From Clostridia bacterium (GTDB lineage Bacteria; Bacillota; Clostridia; Lachnospirales; Lachnospiraceae): a stretch of DNA of 64,000 bases. The translations under genes and the position numbers were made by a program. Below the pieces are notes generated by a model. It made no database searches. It worked only from the letters and a program-made list of their open reading frames with translations, and was not told the DNA's origin. Below are positions 51,193 to 61,531 of this stretch, in pieces. The stretch is taken from NCBI GenBank assembly GCA_910574475.1, contig CAJTAT010000001.1:620001-684000 (forward strand). Direction: 5' to 3'. Positions within the stretch are counted from its first letter, which is position 1. Each line of letters opens with the position of its first letter.

Positions 51193-54100
51193 TTAATTCA
51201 TTCTTCCTATATTTTCAATACGTTTCTCCACAACTTTTACATTCTCCTGGCCAAAGGCTTTTCGAAGCTTTGTCAAAAGCTCCGATTCTGCCTGAACATT
51301 GCGTCCCGCAGGCAAACGCTTGACAGCTTTTTCTGTCGCTGCGTACAATACGACTGGGTCTGGCCCGTCGCTGTCGTGGATCAGGTCTAAAAGCTCCTGT
51401 TCCCGAGCCATACATTCTGTCTGATCCGAAAATTGAATCCAGAGCTCCCGTTTTCCTGCGTCAAAAGGATAGATGCGATCGCAGATGAGTTTGCTGGCCT
51501 TATCCTCTTCTCCGCTTACGTGGCCGCTGATAAATACTTTGCTGTCAAGTTCCAACATTCTGGAATTGCGCTCGTAAATATTTGGAAACACCAGAACTTC
51601 TACATTTCCCACCAGATCTTCAATATTCAGGAAGGCCATCACCCTATTATTCTTTGTGTATTTTATAGTTCTTGATGTAATCATTCCACCGATTACTACA
51701 CTCTCCCCATCTCGGACCTTTGTCTCATTCGTCTCTTCATCCAGCATAAAATCTGCTGTCACTGCTGTAATATTTTTTCTCCAGCGTGTCTCGTATTCCT
51801 CCAGAGGATGGCCGCTGATATAGATACCCAACACTTCCTTTTCAAAAGAAAGTAAAAGCTCCTTTTTATATTCTTCCACCTGAGGAAGCTGTGCTTTGTA
51901 GCTTTCTTTTTCTTCCTCACCCATCAGATCGAAGAGGCTCATCTGGCCAGTCATCATGGTCTTATGGTTTTGAACTGCACCGTCCATAATTCCTGCATAA
52001 GCCAGAATATACTGCTGGCGATTGCCCCCAAGACTGTCAAAAGCTCCTGCTTTTATCAAGTGTTCAATGGTTCGCTTATTTACCTCTGTCTCAATCATCC
52101 TCTCAATAAAATCTGTGATGCTTGTAAAGGGGCCTCTTAGGTCTCGCTCTGCTACCACCGCTTCAATGACCGGGCGCCCAATACTTTTTATTGCTGAAAG
52201 GCCGTAACGAATAGACTTGCCCGACACGGAAAATCCTGCCACTCCTTCATTGATATCCGGGGGTAAAATATCTATCCCCATCTGGCGGCAGCTTAAGATA
52301 TATTCTGATACCTTATTGGGATTGTCAATGACAGATGTCATCAGCGCTGCCATAAATACTACTGGATAATAATATTTCAGATAAGCTGTCTGGTAGGCCA
52401 CTACTGCGTAGGCTGCAGCGTGAGACTTATTGAAGGCATATTTTGCAAAATCAATCATTTCATCAAAAATCTTATTAGCTGTCTTTTCAGGAATCCCATT
52501 GGCGATGCAGCCGGGAATATTCTCTTCCTCATTACCATATACAAAGTTCTGGCGCTCCTTTTCCATCACTTTTGCCTTCTTCTTTGACATTGCGCGGCGC
52601 ACCAAGTCGCTTCGTCCAAGGGTATATCCAGCCAATCTCTGCACGATCTGCATGACCTGCTCCTGATAGACGATACAGCCATAAGTAGGCTCCAATATTT
52701 CTTCCAGTTGAGGGCAGTCATAAGATATCGTTTCTGGGTGATCCTTCCCCCGAATGTACTGTGGGATAAAGTCCATGGGGCCAGGGCGATACAGGGAAAT
52801 CCCTGCAATGATATCTTCCAGGCTTTTCGGCTTTAACTCCTTCATGAAGCTTTTCATCCCACTGCTTTCTATCTGGAACATACCATCTGTTTTGCCCGTC
52901 CCAATAGAGGCAAGTACTTGTTTATCATCATAGTCAATGTGATCCATATCCAAGTGAACGCCATAGCTTTGTTCCGCCATTTTTGCTGCGTCTTCAATCA
53001 CAGTCAGGGTCCGAAGGCCCAAAAAGTCCATTTTTAAAAGGCCCAGCTCTTCTAAAGTCGTCATGGTGAACTGCGTGGTAATAGAACCATCTGAAGCCCT
53101 TGAAAGGGGAACATACTCATCTGCCTCCTTTTGGCAAATCACAACACCTGCTGCGTGCATGGATGTGTGGCGCGGCAACCCTTCCAGACGTCTGGACATG
53201 TTAATCAATTCATGAACCTGAGGATCATTCTCATAGCTATTCCTGAGCTCAGGGTTCATCTTCAGAGCCATTTCCAGGGTAATCGTCTTCCCTGGCTCTG
53301 CAGGTATCATCTTCGCAATGGAATCCACAAAAGCGTAAGGCATATCCATGACCCGGCCTACATCGCGAATGACACCGCGGGCAGCCAAGGTACCAAAGGT
53401 GACAATCTGCACTACCCTTTCCTTTCCGTATTTTCTCACCACATAGTCGATAACCTCCTGCCGTCTTTCAAAGCAAAAATCAATATCGATATCTGGCATA
53501 GAGATACGGTCTGGATTCAGAAAGCGCTCAAACAAAAGCTGGTACCGCATGGGATCAATATTGGTAATTCCCATGGCATAAGACACAATACTACCTGCGG
53601 CCGAACCACGGCCAGGGCCTACAGGGATTCCATGATCCCGGGCGTACTTAATAAAGTCCCAGACAATCAAAAAATAATCTACATATCCCATCTTCTTTAT
53701 GACGCCAAGTTCATATCTCAGACGTTCTTCCATCTGCCCGTCATCCTCAGGGTATCTCTCCTTCAGGCCGTCAAAGCATATCTTATTCAAATACTCCCAG
53801 GAAGTATATCCCTCAGGCACATCATATTGGGGCAATTTCGTCACGCCAAATTCGATCTCTACATTGCAGCGTTCTGCGATCTTTCCCGTATTTTCCAGGG
53901 CTTCCAGTGCATAAGGAAATAGAGCTTCCATTTCCTGAGGAGATTTGACAAAGTACTGGCCCCCTTCATATCGCATCCGATCCTCGTCCTGTAACTTTTT
54001 GCCTGTCTGAATACAGAGAAGAATATCGTGAGGCTTTACATCTTCCGCATACGTATAATGAATATCATTGGTTGCAACCAGTGGAATATCAAGCTCCCGG

Positions 54101-54681
54101 CTCATTCGCAGAAGTGCCTGGTTTACTGTCTTCTGCTCCGTAAGGCCGTGATCCTGTAATTCCAGAAAATAGTTTCCTTTGCCAAAAACATTTTCATATT
54201 TTAAGGCCATCTTTTTGGCCTCGTCATACAGCCCCTTTACGATGTATCGCTGTACCTCCCCTGCCAGACAGGCGCTTAAGGCAATCACTCCTTCATGATA
54301 GCGTTCCAAAATCTCCATGTCCACACGGGGGCGGTAATAAAAGCCTTCCACATAGCCCTTTGACACAATCTTTATGAGATTCGCATAGCCTTTGTCATTT
54401 TCTGCCAACAAAACAAGATGGTAATATCGATCCTCGCCGCCTGTCAGCTCCTTATCAAAACGGGAATTGGGAGCCACATAGACTTCGCATCCTAAGATGG
54501 GTTTGATTCCTTCTGCTTTGGCTGCCCGATAAAACTCTATTACGCCAAACATCGCTCCATGATCTGTGATAGCGGCCGCGTCCATGCCAAGCTCTTTGAC
54601 CCGGGTCACATATTCTTTTATTTTGTTCGAGCCATCCAAAAGACTGTATTCAGTATGCGTGTGTAAGTGTACAAATCCCAT
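51193..54681 (-). CDS. dnaE: DNA polymerase III alpha subunit (DnaE)
   Basis: 1162 aa, the normal length. The order is PHP domain (HLHTHTEYSLLDGSNKI), palm with PDIDIDF, fingers and thumb, tandem HhH near residue 880 (LIKAGAFDSLGG) and an OB-fold (VVIGGMITSRTIKY). It synthesises DNA in the replisome; in Firmicutes DnaE works with PolC. First gene of the dnaE-pfkA-trmH run, which begins 19 bp below coaBC. Confidence 0.98.
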   Translation of the reverse strand: MGFVHLHTHTEYSLLDGSNKIKEYVTRVKELGMDAAAITDHGAMFGVIEFYRAAKAEGIKPILGCEVYVAPNSRFDKELTGGEDRYYHLVLLAENDKGYANLIKIVSKGYVEGFYYRPRVDMEILERYHEGVIALSACLAGEVQRYIVKGLYDEAKKMALKYENVFGKGNYFLELQDHGLTEQKTVNQALLRMSRELDIPLVATNDIHYTYAEDVKPHDILLCIQTGKKLQDEDRMRYEGGQYFVKSPQEMEALFPYALEALENTGKIAERCNVEIEFGVTKLPQYDVPEGYTSWEYLNKICFDGLKERYPEDDGQMEERLRYELGVIKKMGYVDYFLIVWDFIKYARDHGIPVGPGRGSAAGSIVSYAMGITNIDPMRYQLLFERFLNPDRISMPDIDIDFCFERRQEVIDYVVRKYGKERVVQIVTFGTLAARGVIRDVGRVMDMPYAFVDSIAKMIPAEPGKTITLEMALKMNPELRNSYENDPQVHELINMSRRLEGLPRHTSMHAAGVVICQKEADEYVPLSRASDGSITTQFTMTTLEELGLLKMDFLGLRTLTVIEDAAKMAEQSYGVHLDMDHIDYDDKQVLASIGTGKTDGMFQIESSGMKSFMKELKPKSLEDIIAGISLYRPGPMDFIPQYIRGKDHPETISYDCPQLEEILEPTYGCIVYQEQVMQIVQRLAGYTLGRSDLVRRAMSKKKAKVMEKERQNFVYGNEEENIPGCIANGIPEKTANKIFDEMIDFAKYAFNKSHAAAYAVVAYQTAYLKYYYPVVFMAALMTSVIDNPNKVSEYILSCRQMGIDILPPDINEGVAGFSVSGKSIRYGLSAIKSIGRPVIEAVVAERDLRGPFTSITDFIERMIETEVNKRTIEHLIKAGAFDSLGGNRQQYILAYAGIMDGAVQNHKTMMTGQMSLFDLMGEEEKESYKAQLPQVEEYKKELLLSFEKEVLGIYISGHPLEEYETRWRKNITAVTADFMLDEETNETKVRDGESVVIGGMITSRTIKYTKNNRVMAFLNIEDLVGNVEVLVFPNIYERNSRMLELDSKVFISGHVSGEEDKASKLICDRIYPFDAGKRELWIQFSDQTECMAREQELLDLIHDSDGPDPVVLYAATEKAVKRLPAGRNVQAESELLTKLRKAFGQENVKVVEKRIENIGRMN

Positions 54682-54700
54682 TACTATATTATCTCCTGTA

Positions 54701-55888
54701 TTATATGTTCCCCATGGTATCCAGTATCTGATGAGCCACCTGATCTTTAGACATCAATTCCAAAACAATCTCACCATTCTTAAGAAGCAATATTACCTGA
54801 TTAGTATCTGTGCCAAAACCAGCCCCTTCCACCTTGAGATTATTGGCACAGATAAGATCACAATTCTTCGTCATAAGCTTCTTTCGGGAGTTTTCTAAAA
54901 GATCCTCTGTCTCCATGGCAAAACCGCACAGTACTTGTCCCTCTCTTTTATGTTCCCCCAGATATTTCAAAATATCTTTGGTTCGCTTCAGCTCAATACT
55001 CAAGTCCTCATCGGATTTCTTCATCTTATTGTCTGCTGTCATCGCTGGCGTGTAGTCTGCCACCGCCGCTGCTTTGATGATATAATCGTAATCTCCTGCT
55101 TCTGATATTACAGCCTCAAACATATCCTCAGCCGATACCACAGGCACCACCCGGACAAACATAGGGGCTTCAACCTCCATATGGGCCGCCACCAGTGTCA
55201 CATCTGCTCCCCGCAGCATAGCAGCTCTTGCCAGAGCGACTCCCATCTTACCGCTGGAATGATTCGTAATAAAACGTACAGGATCCATAGATTCTCTCGT
55301 GGCGCCTGCAGTCACAAGAACCTTCTTCCCAGTCAAATCCTTCGTAAAGGCAATTTCTCTTAAAATATATTGCAAGAGCACCTCTTCCTTTGGCATCCTC
55401 CCGTCACCAGAATCGCCGTTTGCCAGCATACCTCTGTCTGGATCAATGATTTCATATCCAAAGTGTTTCAATTTCTGTATATTATCCTGAACAATGGGAT
55501 TGTGGTACATATTGTGATTCATAGCCGGAGAAATCAGTTTTTTGCACGGGCAAGCCATAACAGTCGTGGTGAGCATATCATCTGCAATTCCATTGGCAAT
55601 CTTGCCGATCACATTGGCAGAGGCTGGAGCCACCAGAACCACATCCGCCTGTTTTGCCAGGGCCACATGCTCCACACTGTACTGAAAATTTCGGTCAAAG
55701 GTATCAATCAAGCATTTATTCCCAGTCAGACTTTCAAACGTAAGGGGAGTGATAAACTGTGTCGCATGCTCTGTCATCAGCACATGAACATTGCAGTCCA
55801 TCTTTTTCAACATTCTCGCTAAATTTACCATTTTATATGCTGCGATACTGCCTGTCACAGCAAGCAGGGCTGTCTTTCCTTTTAACAT
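54701..55888 (-). CDS. coaBC: Bifunctional phosphopantothenoylcysteine decarboxylase/synthetase
   Basis: 395 aa, ATG at 55888 behind AAGGAGA. The N-terminal CoaC half is a flavoprotein (VTGSIAAYKMVNLARML) with the catalytic ISPAMNHNMY. The C-terminal CoaB half begins near KKVLVTAGATRE and includes NHSSGKMGVALARAA. Both coenzyme A steps, CTP-dependent coupling of Cys to phosphopantothenate and its decarboxylation, are done by one protein. It is followed by dnaE 19 bp later. Confidence 0.97.
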   Translation of the reverse strand: MLKGKTALLAVTGSIAAYKMVNLARMLKKMDCNVHVLMTEHATQFITPLTFESLTGNKCLIDTFDRNFQYSVEHVALAKQADVVLVAPASANVIGKIANGIADDMLTTTVMACPCKKLISPAMNHNMYHNPIVQDNIQKLKHFGYEIIDPDRGMLANGDSGDGRMPKEEVLLQYILREIAFTKDLTGKKVLVTAGATRESMDPVRFITNHSSGKMGVALARAAMLRGADVTLVAAHMEVEAPMFVRVVPVVSAEDMFEAVISEAGDYDYIIKAAAVADYTPAMTADNKMKKSDEDLSIELKRTKDILKYLGEHKREGQVLCGFAMETEDLLENSRKKLMTKNCDLICANNLKVEGAGFGTDTNQVILLLKNGEIVLELMSKDQVAHQILDTMGNI

Positions 55889-56027
55889 GAGAAAATCTCC
55901 TTTTTACACTTCTTGCGATAGAGCAGTTCATACTCGGAAAATCAAAATTTTCTTCATTCACGATCTTCTTACACATTATACCACAAAAATATATAACTTA
56001 AAAATCTTTTTACTCTGAACGTGACAT

Positions 56028-56056
56028 CAGGCCCTCAAAAAAATTTTGAGAGCCTG
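56028..56056. terminator. Hairpin between the SDR gene and coaBC
   Basis: CAGGCCCTCAAAA pairs with TTTTGAGAGCCTG over three bases with one mismatch. It lies 17 bp past the SDR stop; no T-run follows on the minus strand, so it is a probable rather than a clear terminator. Confidence 0.55.
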
Positions 56057-56072
56057 AATGACTATACATAAT

Positions 56073-56915
56073 TTAATTAATACATTGTCCTCCATCTACC
56101 AGTACATCTGTCCCAACCATAAAGCTGGCAGCTTCTGTTGCCAGAAATGCCACAACATCCGCAATCTCGTCCAAATATCCAAATCTATGGATAGGAACTG
56201 CCTTTGCAGCTTCTTTCAAAACAAACTCTGGATAGTTGTCATGGATGCCTGAAATTACCACACCAGGACTGACACTGTTGACCCGAATTCCGTACTTAAT
56301 GTAATTTGCCGCCATAGATTTTGTCATACTCATAACTGCTGCTTTTGAGGCACAATAGCTGAAGCCATACTCCTCGTTAGGTGATGGGTTAATAATATGA
56401 GCTGACATGGAGGCTGTATTCACAATCGCTCCGCCTCTTTCCTGCTTTATCATCTGGTTTGCCACAGCACGTCCAACCATCATAATGCCATTCACATTAA
56501 TTCCCATCAATCTGTTCCATTTTTCAATCGGCAAATCAGCACAGTCCTCAGGTAAAATAATCCCAGCATTATTATGAAGTACATCAACACTCCCCATCTT
56601 TTCCACTGCATTTGCAACAAACTGTTCCACACTCTCCTGATTGGACACGTCGCCTGTCACAAAATACGCATGGCGTCCGGGAAAACGTTCTTCAATCAAA
56701 GAACATATCTCTTTTAAGTATGACTCTTTTTCTGGTATATCCATAAGGGTAACATCAGCTCCAAGCTCCGCGAAAGCCTGTGCGCTTGAACGCCCAATAC
56801 CTCCTGCGCCGCCTGTAACTAATGCCATTTTCCCAGTTAGCGTAAAACGCTCTTTCAGAGACGTATATTCTTTAACAGAAAATAACTTTGAATCCTTGCA
56901 CAAAATTTCAGACAT
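56073..56915 (-). CDS. Short-chain dehydrogenase/reductase
   Basis: 280 aa from the ATG at 56915 behind GGGGGTG; an earlier ATG has no site. Classical SDR: NAD(P) motif TGGAGGIG, NNAGI, catalytic Ser in NTASMS and YxxxK in YCASK, end VLVDGGQCIN. Best resemblance is to sugar or gluconate/ketose SDRs, but the substrate is unknown. Last gene of the transport/transketolase cluster, so it likely oxidises or reduces a sugar-derived ketone or polyol. Confidence 0.92.
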   Translation of the reverse strand: MSEILCKDSKLFSVKEYTSLKERFTLTGKMALVTGGAGGIGRSSAQAFAELGADVTLMDIPEKESYLKEICSLIEERFPGRHAYFVTGDVSNQESVEQFVANAVEKMGSVDVLHNNAGIILPEDCADLPIEKWNRLMGINVNGIMMVGRAVANQMIKQERGGAIVNTASMSAHIINPSPNEEYGFSYCASKAAVMSMTKSMAANYIKYGIRVNSVSPGVVISGIHDNYPEFVLKEAAKAVPIHRFGYLDEIADVVAFLATEAASFMVGTDVLVDGGQCIN

Positions 56916-56943
56916 ATTTTCACCCCCTGTATGAATCGGAAAT

Positions 56944-58008
56944 CTATTCTCCTGCAAATTTAAACACTAATTTTGCAAATTTTCCAGTAGCCTGATCTTC
57001 AAAAGCCCTTTGATAATCCTCCTTCTCATAAACGCCCTGAATAATAGGATCGAAATTCATTGAAGTTAACATAGCAATTGTTTTGGGGAAGGAATCCGCC
57101 GAAGTATACATGCCGTGTATATGTTTTGACTGTTGATAAAGTGTCTCAAAAGGTTTAATCTTCATCTCAAAGTCAGGATTGTACATGGCGAACAGCACAG
57201 CATGTCCATTCACTGTCATTAAGTCTACAATACTTTGGGCCGCTGACGATGCACCTGAGCACTCAATCACTGCATCATATCCTCTTCCATGAGTCAATTC
57301 CATTGCTTTTTCCCGCCAATCCTTTTCCCTTGGATCTACTGTCCCGGAGGCGCCGCACTTGATTGCAAGCTCACATTTTTCTGGGACCACATCACTCACC
57401 GTAATAAGGCTGGCGCCCGCATGCTTTGCCAACTGAACTGCCATCAGTCCAATCGCCCCTGCTCCTGAAATTAATACACGGCTTCCAAAGTGCACACCAA
57501 CTGTCTGGCAAGCATTTAATGCAATGGAGCAAGGCTCTGTCTGTGAGGCATCCAAAAGGCTGACCTCATCTGGAATTTTATATATTTGCGACATATGCCA
57601 GCTCACATACTCACTCATACCATCAAAATGGGCTTGGGGATGCTCACAGAAATTCTCCTGGCCTGTACGGCAAAAATAACAGGAATTGCAAAAATGTGTA
57701 TAGTTTGCAGTGACACGATCACCAATCTTCAACCCTGTAGTAGCGGCGGCAACCTCTCCCATCTTCTCTACATATCCAGAGATCTCATGTCCAAAACGCC
57801 AAGGTAAATTAGAGCTGATGGTCTCCAGCAAATCTGCGGAAAGATTACTTTTCAATACATGCATGTCAGAACCGCAGATAGACGCATAGGCAATTCGTAC
57901 TAGTACATCTTCCGGCCCAACGGCTGGCATAGGGATATCAATCAGATCAAGTATCCCCAACTTTTTCTCTTCAGGAACTCCCAGTTGTGTCATAACAATA
58001 GATTTCAT
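56944..58008 (-). CDS. Zinc-dependent medium-chain alcohol/polyol dehydrogenase
   Basis: 354 aa. Catalytic zinc ligands CGSDMH and GHEISG, the structural zinc set CNSCYFCRTGQENFC, and the NAD fold ISGAGAIGLMAVQLAKHAG. It resembles threonine/sorbitol-type dehydrogenases, with preference for a polyol or sugar alcohol expected. It is between the transketolase and SDR genes, 17 bp after the transketolase C-terminal subunit gene. Confidence 0.93.
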   Translation of the reverse strand: MKSIVMTQLGVPEEKKLGILDLIDIPMPAVGPEDVLVRIAYASICGSDMHVLKSNLSADLLETISSNLPWRFGHEISGYVEKMGEVAAATTGLKIGDRVTANYTHFCNSCYFCRTGQENFCEHPQAHFDGMSEYVSWHMSQIYKIPDEVSLLDASQTEPCSIALNACQTVGVHFGSRVLISGAGAIGLMAVQLAKHAGASLITVSDVVPEKCELAIKCGASGTVDPREKDWREKAMELTHGRGYDAVIECSGASSAAQSIVDLMTVNGHAVLFAMYNPDFEMKIKPFETLYQQSKHIHGMYTSADSFPKTIAMLTSMNFDPIIQGVYEKEDYQRAFEDQATGKFAKLVFKFAGE

Positions 58009-58025
58009 ATAGCCTTACCTCCTTT

Positions 58026-59018
58026 TTACTTGTCCATCATTTCGCGTATGGCTTTCTTGATTCCTTCCGGGTCATAACCCAAGTGCGCATAAAGCTCATA
58101 ACAGTCACCCAAAGGTGGAAAATCATCATCTGGGATACCAAGACGTTTAAACTTTGTATTCAAATTTTCATCGGCAATCACTTCTGCCACAGCGCTTCCC
58201 AGGCCACCCACAACCAAATGATCCTCTGCTGTAATAATGCCTCTCGTCTCCTTTGCAGCTTTTATAATAACCTCTCTATCCAAAGGTTTAATTGTATGCA
58301 TATCTATAACACGAACGCTGATTCCCTCTTTCATCAAACCATTAGCAGCTGAAATAGCCAGGGCAACCAGCGATCCCGTTGCAATCACTGTGATATCCGT
58401 TCCTTCCAAAGCTGTCACTGCTTTGCCAACCTCATATTCGTAATCCTCAGTTGTATAGACTGCCGGTTCTGCTCCCCGTGCAATGCGGATACACACTGGG
58501 CCTGGATATTCCAAAGTAGCACGAATAGCCTTGATGCATTGGGCCGAATCACTTGGCGCTATTACTGTCATATTGGGCAGATTGCGCATAATGGCCAGAT
58601 CCATGATATTATAATGAGTCGGTCCTCCTCCAGAGGTCAATCCTGCATGTGTATTAATGATACGCACTGGAACATTTTGATATGCAATATCTGTATGTAC
58701 CTGATCCAGGGCACGCAGTGCTAAAAATGGTCCAAACCCCTGAAGATATACAATTTTACCATTTAACGCCAGCCCAGCAGAAATTCCTACCTGATCTGCC
58801 TCCGCAATTCCTGTATCAATAAAGCGATCTGGATGATTTTTCTTAAATACGCCTATTTGACCGGAAGCCCCTACATCCGCACCAGTAATTACAATCCGCT
58901 CATCAGCTTCCGCTAAATGCCCCAGTTCTTCCACATATAGTTCCCGTGCTGCCAATGCTTTCACCAAGTTTAAATGTTTCAGATCTAATTCTCCTTCAAA
59001 TACAATACGTTTTGCCAT
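58026..59018 (-). CDS. Transketolase, C-terminal subunit
   Basis: 330 aa from the ATG at 59018 behind GAGAGG; it overlaps the end of the N-terminal subunit gene by about four bases. It carries the pyrimidine-binding domain (FIDTGIAEADQVGISAGLAL, with the conserved Glu) and the C-terminal domain. Split transketolases (about 290 plus 330 aa) work as an alpha2beta2 enzyme with thiamine diphosphate. It moves two-carbon units between ketose and aldose phosphates. Confidence 0.93.
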   Translation of the reverse strand: MAKRIVFEGELDLKHLNLVKALAARELYVEELGHLAEADERIVITGADVGASGQIGVFKKNHPDRFIDTGIAEADQVGISAGLALNGKIVYLQGFGPFLALRALDQVHTDIAYQNVPVRIINTHAGLTSGGGPTHYNIMDLAIMRNLPNMTVIAPSDSAQCIKAIRATLEYPGPVCIRIARGAEPAVYTTEDYEYEVGKAVTALEGTDITVIATGSLVALAISAANGLMKEGISVRVIDMHTIKPLDREVIIKAAKETRGIITAEDHLVVGGLGSAVAEVIADENLNTKFKRLGIPDDDFPPLGDCYELYAHLGYDPEGIKKAIREMMDK

Positions 59019-59019
59019 A

Positions 59020-59892
59020 CTACCCTCTCCTCTCCATTCTGATCTGCTCAATATTGGACATCGTATCTTTTAAATATTCCTCTGTGGGCATCATCCCAAT
59101 ATGTGAATCTGCTGTATTTTCCAGCCCGCCTATCAGGCCTTTTCCTTTAATGGTATTGGAAATGATTGCAACAGGCCTTCGAGAAACCTGTGAATCAGGT
59201 TTTGAAAGTGAATCCAATGCTTCCAAAATTTCTGTCATATTGTGGCCATCTTTAATGGTAATTGTATCCCACCCAAAAGTCTCCAGACGCTTTTCCAGAG
59301 GGTTCAACGTCATAATTTCGTCTGTAGAACCGCCAATCTGAAAATTATTTTTATCTACAATCAAATATAAATTTCCCAGCTGATATTGTGTCGCACACAT
59401 AAGCGCTTCCCAGTTAGATCCCTCATCTAATTCTCCATCCCCAACCATTACAATAACACGGTAATTCTTATGATTCATTCGTGCTGCAAGCGCAAAGCCC
59501 ACCGCTAAGGGAAGGCCATGTCCCAGTGAACCTGTAGAAGCCTCTATCCCCTTTAAATAGTGGCAGTTTGGATGCATACCAAACCTTCCTCCCACCTGAT
59601 TGTACTCATTCCAAAGCTCTTCCTTCGTATACATACCTAAATCTACAAATATGTTATATAGACAGTGGCTGCAATGTCCTTTACTCAAAATAAACCGATC
59701 CCTGTCTGGCTTTTCAGGATTTGTGGGATCAAAATTAAGAAAATCGTAGTAAAGTGCTACTGCCATATCAGTCATAGACATCCCGCCACCTAAATGGCTA
59801 TATCCAATCTTTGATGTAGTCACACAAATATCCTTCTGTATCTGTATTACCTTGTCTTCCAGTCTTTTTACTCGTTCCGCACTGATCGCCAT
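59020..59892 (-). CDS. Transketolase, N-terminal subunit
   Basis: 290 aa, ATG at 59892 behind AAGGAGG. The thiamine-diphosphate motif is MVGDGELDEGSNWEALMCAT to VDKNN, GDG to NN with the correct spacing. Substrate-binding His residues lie in KGHCSHCLYN and GSLGHGLPLAVG. It pairs with the C-terminal subunit. The gene is 22 bp below the transporter gene, so uptake and transketolase are co-expressed. Confidence 0.94.
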   Translation of the reverse strand: MAISAERVKRLEDKVIQIQKDICVTTSKIGYSHLGGGMSMTDMAVALYYDFLNFDPTNPEKPDRDRFILSKGHCSHCLYNIFVDLGMYTKEELWNEYNQVGGRFGMHPNCHYLKGIEASTGSLGHGLPLAVGFALAARMNHKNYRVIVMVGDGELDEGSNWEALMCATQYQLGNLYLIVDKNNFQIGGSTDEIMTLNPLEKRLETFGWDTITIKDGHNMTEILEALDSLSKPDSQVSRRPVAIISNTIKGKGLIGGLENTADSHIGMMPTEEYLKDTMSNIEQIRMERRG

Positions 59893-59914
59893 AATTTTAC
59901 CTCCTTAACATTAA

Positions 59915-61345
59915 TTAAAAGTTATTATTATCCATATCTGCTGCAATTTTGGCATGCCGCATTTCAAGTTCACGACGAACCCCATCGTGTTTTTTCTCAT
60001 TCAAATCATAAAAGCAATACATAACCACAATTAAAAAGCAGCAGATGGACATAGCAATTGTCATACCAAAATTAATAATACTGAGCACACTTTCGTTCTG
60101 AGAAACGTTTGGCACATAGCCGGCCCTGTCAATAAGCGCTACCAAAATCGCAGGCCCAACTGCGCCGCCCGCTTTCATCATTAGAGAGACAAACGAGGCA
60201 AGAAAGCCATCCACACGAACTCCGGCCTTCAGCTCTCCCATATCAGACGCATCTCCCACAATGCCATACGCTGCAGCAGAGCCCGCATTTTGAAACAAAA
60301 GAGACAGGCACTGGCAAATCCAGAATATGGCTGCAAACTGCCCTGTAGCTCTGGTAAAAAAACAGGGGATACTAAACAAGCCACCTAATCCATAGCAAAT
60401 CATCATCTGATATCCTTTGTGCTTTACCAGGTTATAAATCCATATACTTAAGAAACCAGAACCCACAATAGCTCCAAATAGCCCCAGATAGCCAGCATAC
60501 GTATTGAGTCCGGCATTTCCCGAAACATATGTAAAATAATAAACCTGGATTGTCATTCGCCCATAAGCACTAAAGCCGATCATAAAAAAGCCTAGTGCTG
60601 CAATGATCGCGTATTTGTTTTTAAAAAAAGCTGCAAACTGCTTGCCAACAGGAATCTTTATCTGATTCTTAGGCGGCTGTACAACTTCTTTTGTATGGTA
60701 GGAGGACCAAATCAACAGCGGCAATCCTACAACGATCGTCACAAGAATCGCAAGACGGTATCCTCCTGGCGTCTGCTGTCCACCTGCTCTAGAAAATAGC
60801 AACAACATAGGAACAGATAAAATAGCACACACATTTGCCCCTGTATTTGCAAACAACATACGCATACCAGAAGCTTTTGTCCTTTCTGCACCATTAGATG
60901 TTAAAACACCATTGATAGCTCCATAGGGCATATTACAACAGGTAGACATAACTGTAACCATTATATAAATCACCCACATATAAACGCACTTTATATTGTA
61001 GGACCATCCTGCCTGGCAGCAAAATAAAAGGAAAATTGCCGTACACATACCAATTGCTCCCCAGCGAACCCATCTGGTATATCGATTTCCAAACCTATCC
61101 GATTTTGAGCGATCGGCCATGGAGCCAATGAGGGGATCATTAATCCCATCAAAAATTCTCACAACCAGAAGTAAAAGTGACACCATTCCTGCTTTTATAC
61201 CCATCTGATCTGTGAAAAAAATAGTCATAAAAGCACTGATCCAGTAATAAATGGAATTGTATCCGAACTCTGCAATTGTATAATTGATTCTATCCTTTAC
61301 AGATAGCTTAATATTAGTATCAATAACCTTCTCATTCGTTTTCAT
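59915..61345 (-). CDS. GPH-family sugar:cation symporter (MFS)
   Basis: 476 aa, twelve hydrophobic segments. The start KDRINYTIAEFGYNSIYYWI and GINDPLIGSMADRSKSDRFG are the signatures of the glycoside-pentoside-hexuronide group. It imports a glycoside, pentoside or hexuronide with Na+ or H+. First gene of a five-gene unit with the split transketolase, zinc dehydrogenase and SDR. A 12-bp palindrome lies about 30 bp upstream. Substrate unknown. Confidence 0.93.
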   Translation of the reverse strand: MKTNEKVIDTNIKLSVKDRINYTIAEFGYNSIYYWISAFMTIFFTDQMGIKAGMVSLLLLVVRIFDGINDPLIGSMADRSKSDRFGNRYTRWVRWGAIGMCTAIFLLFCCQAGWSYNIKCVYMWVIYIMVTVMSTCCNMPYGAINGVLTSNGAERTKASGMRMLFANTGANVCAILSVPMLLLFSRAGGQQTPGGYRLAILVTIVVGLPLLIWSSYHTKEVVQPPKNQIKIPVGKQFAAFFKNKYAIIAALGFFMIGFSAYGRMTIQVYYFTYVSGNAGLNTYAGYLGLFGAIVGSGFLSIWIYNLVKHKGYQMMICYGLGGLFSIPCFFTRATGQFAAIFWICQCLSLLFQNAGSAAAYGIVGDASDMGELKAGVRVDGFLASFVSLMMKAGGAVGPAILVALIDRAGYVPNVSQNESVLSIINFGMTIAMSICCFLIVVMYCFYDLNEKKHDGVRRELEMRHAKIAADMDNNNF

Positions 61346-61375
61346 TCTTCATCCCTTTCTGGCTTCTGCCTGAAT

Positions 61376-61387
61376 TTGTGTACACAA
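61376..61387. promoter_or_regulatory. Perfect palindrome upstream of the transporter gene
   Basis: TTGTGTACACAA, a 12-bp perfect palindrome, 30 bp upstream of the symporter start and near its ribosome site. It may be an operator for a cluster regulator; the position downstream of any promoter would fit repression. Confidence 0.45.
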
Positions 61388-61531
61388 TTTTGCATTGACA
61401 AATGATATACCGTAGGCCTTTCGGCATATAGAGGCATCAACACATTCGTCATATTGCACTATTTTCCCCAAAAATACTTCTGCCTCTTTATATTAATTAT
61501 ATATTCAGCTTATTTTTTTCATCAAGAAAAC
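61388..61531. other. AT-rich upstream region of the transporter operon
   Basis: AT-rich DNA that should hold the promoter of the five-gene unit. I could not assign -35/-10 boxes with confidence and see no gene. Confidence 0.45.
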
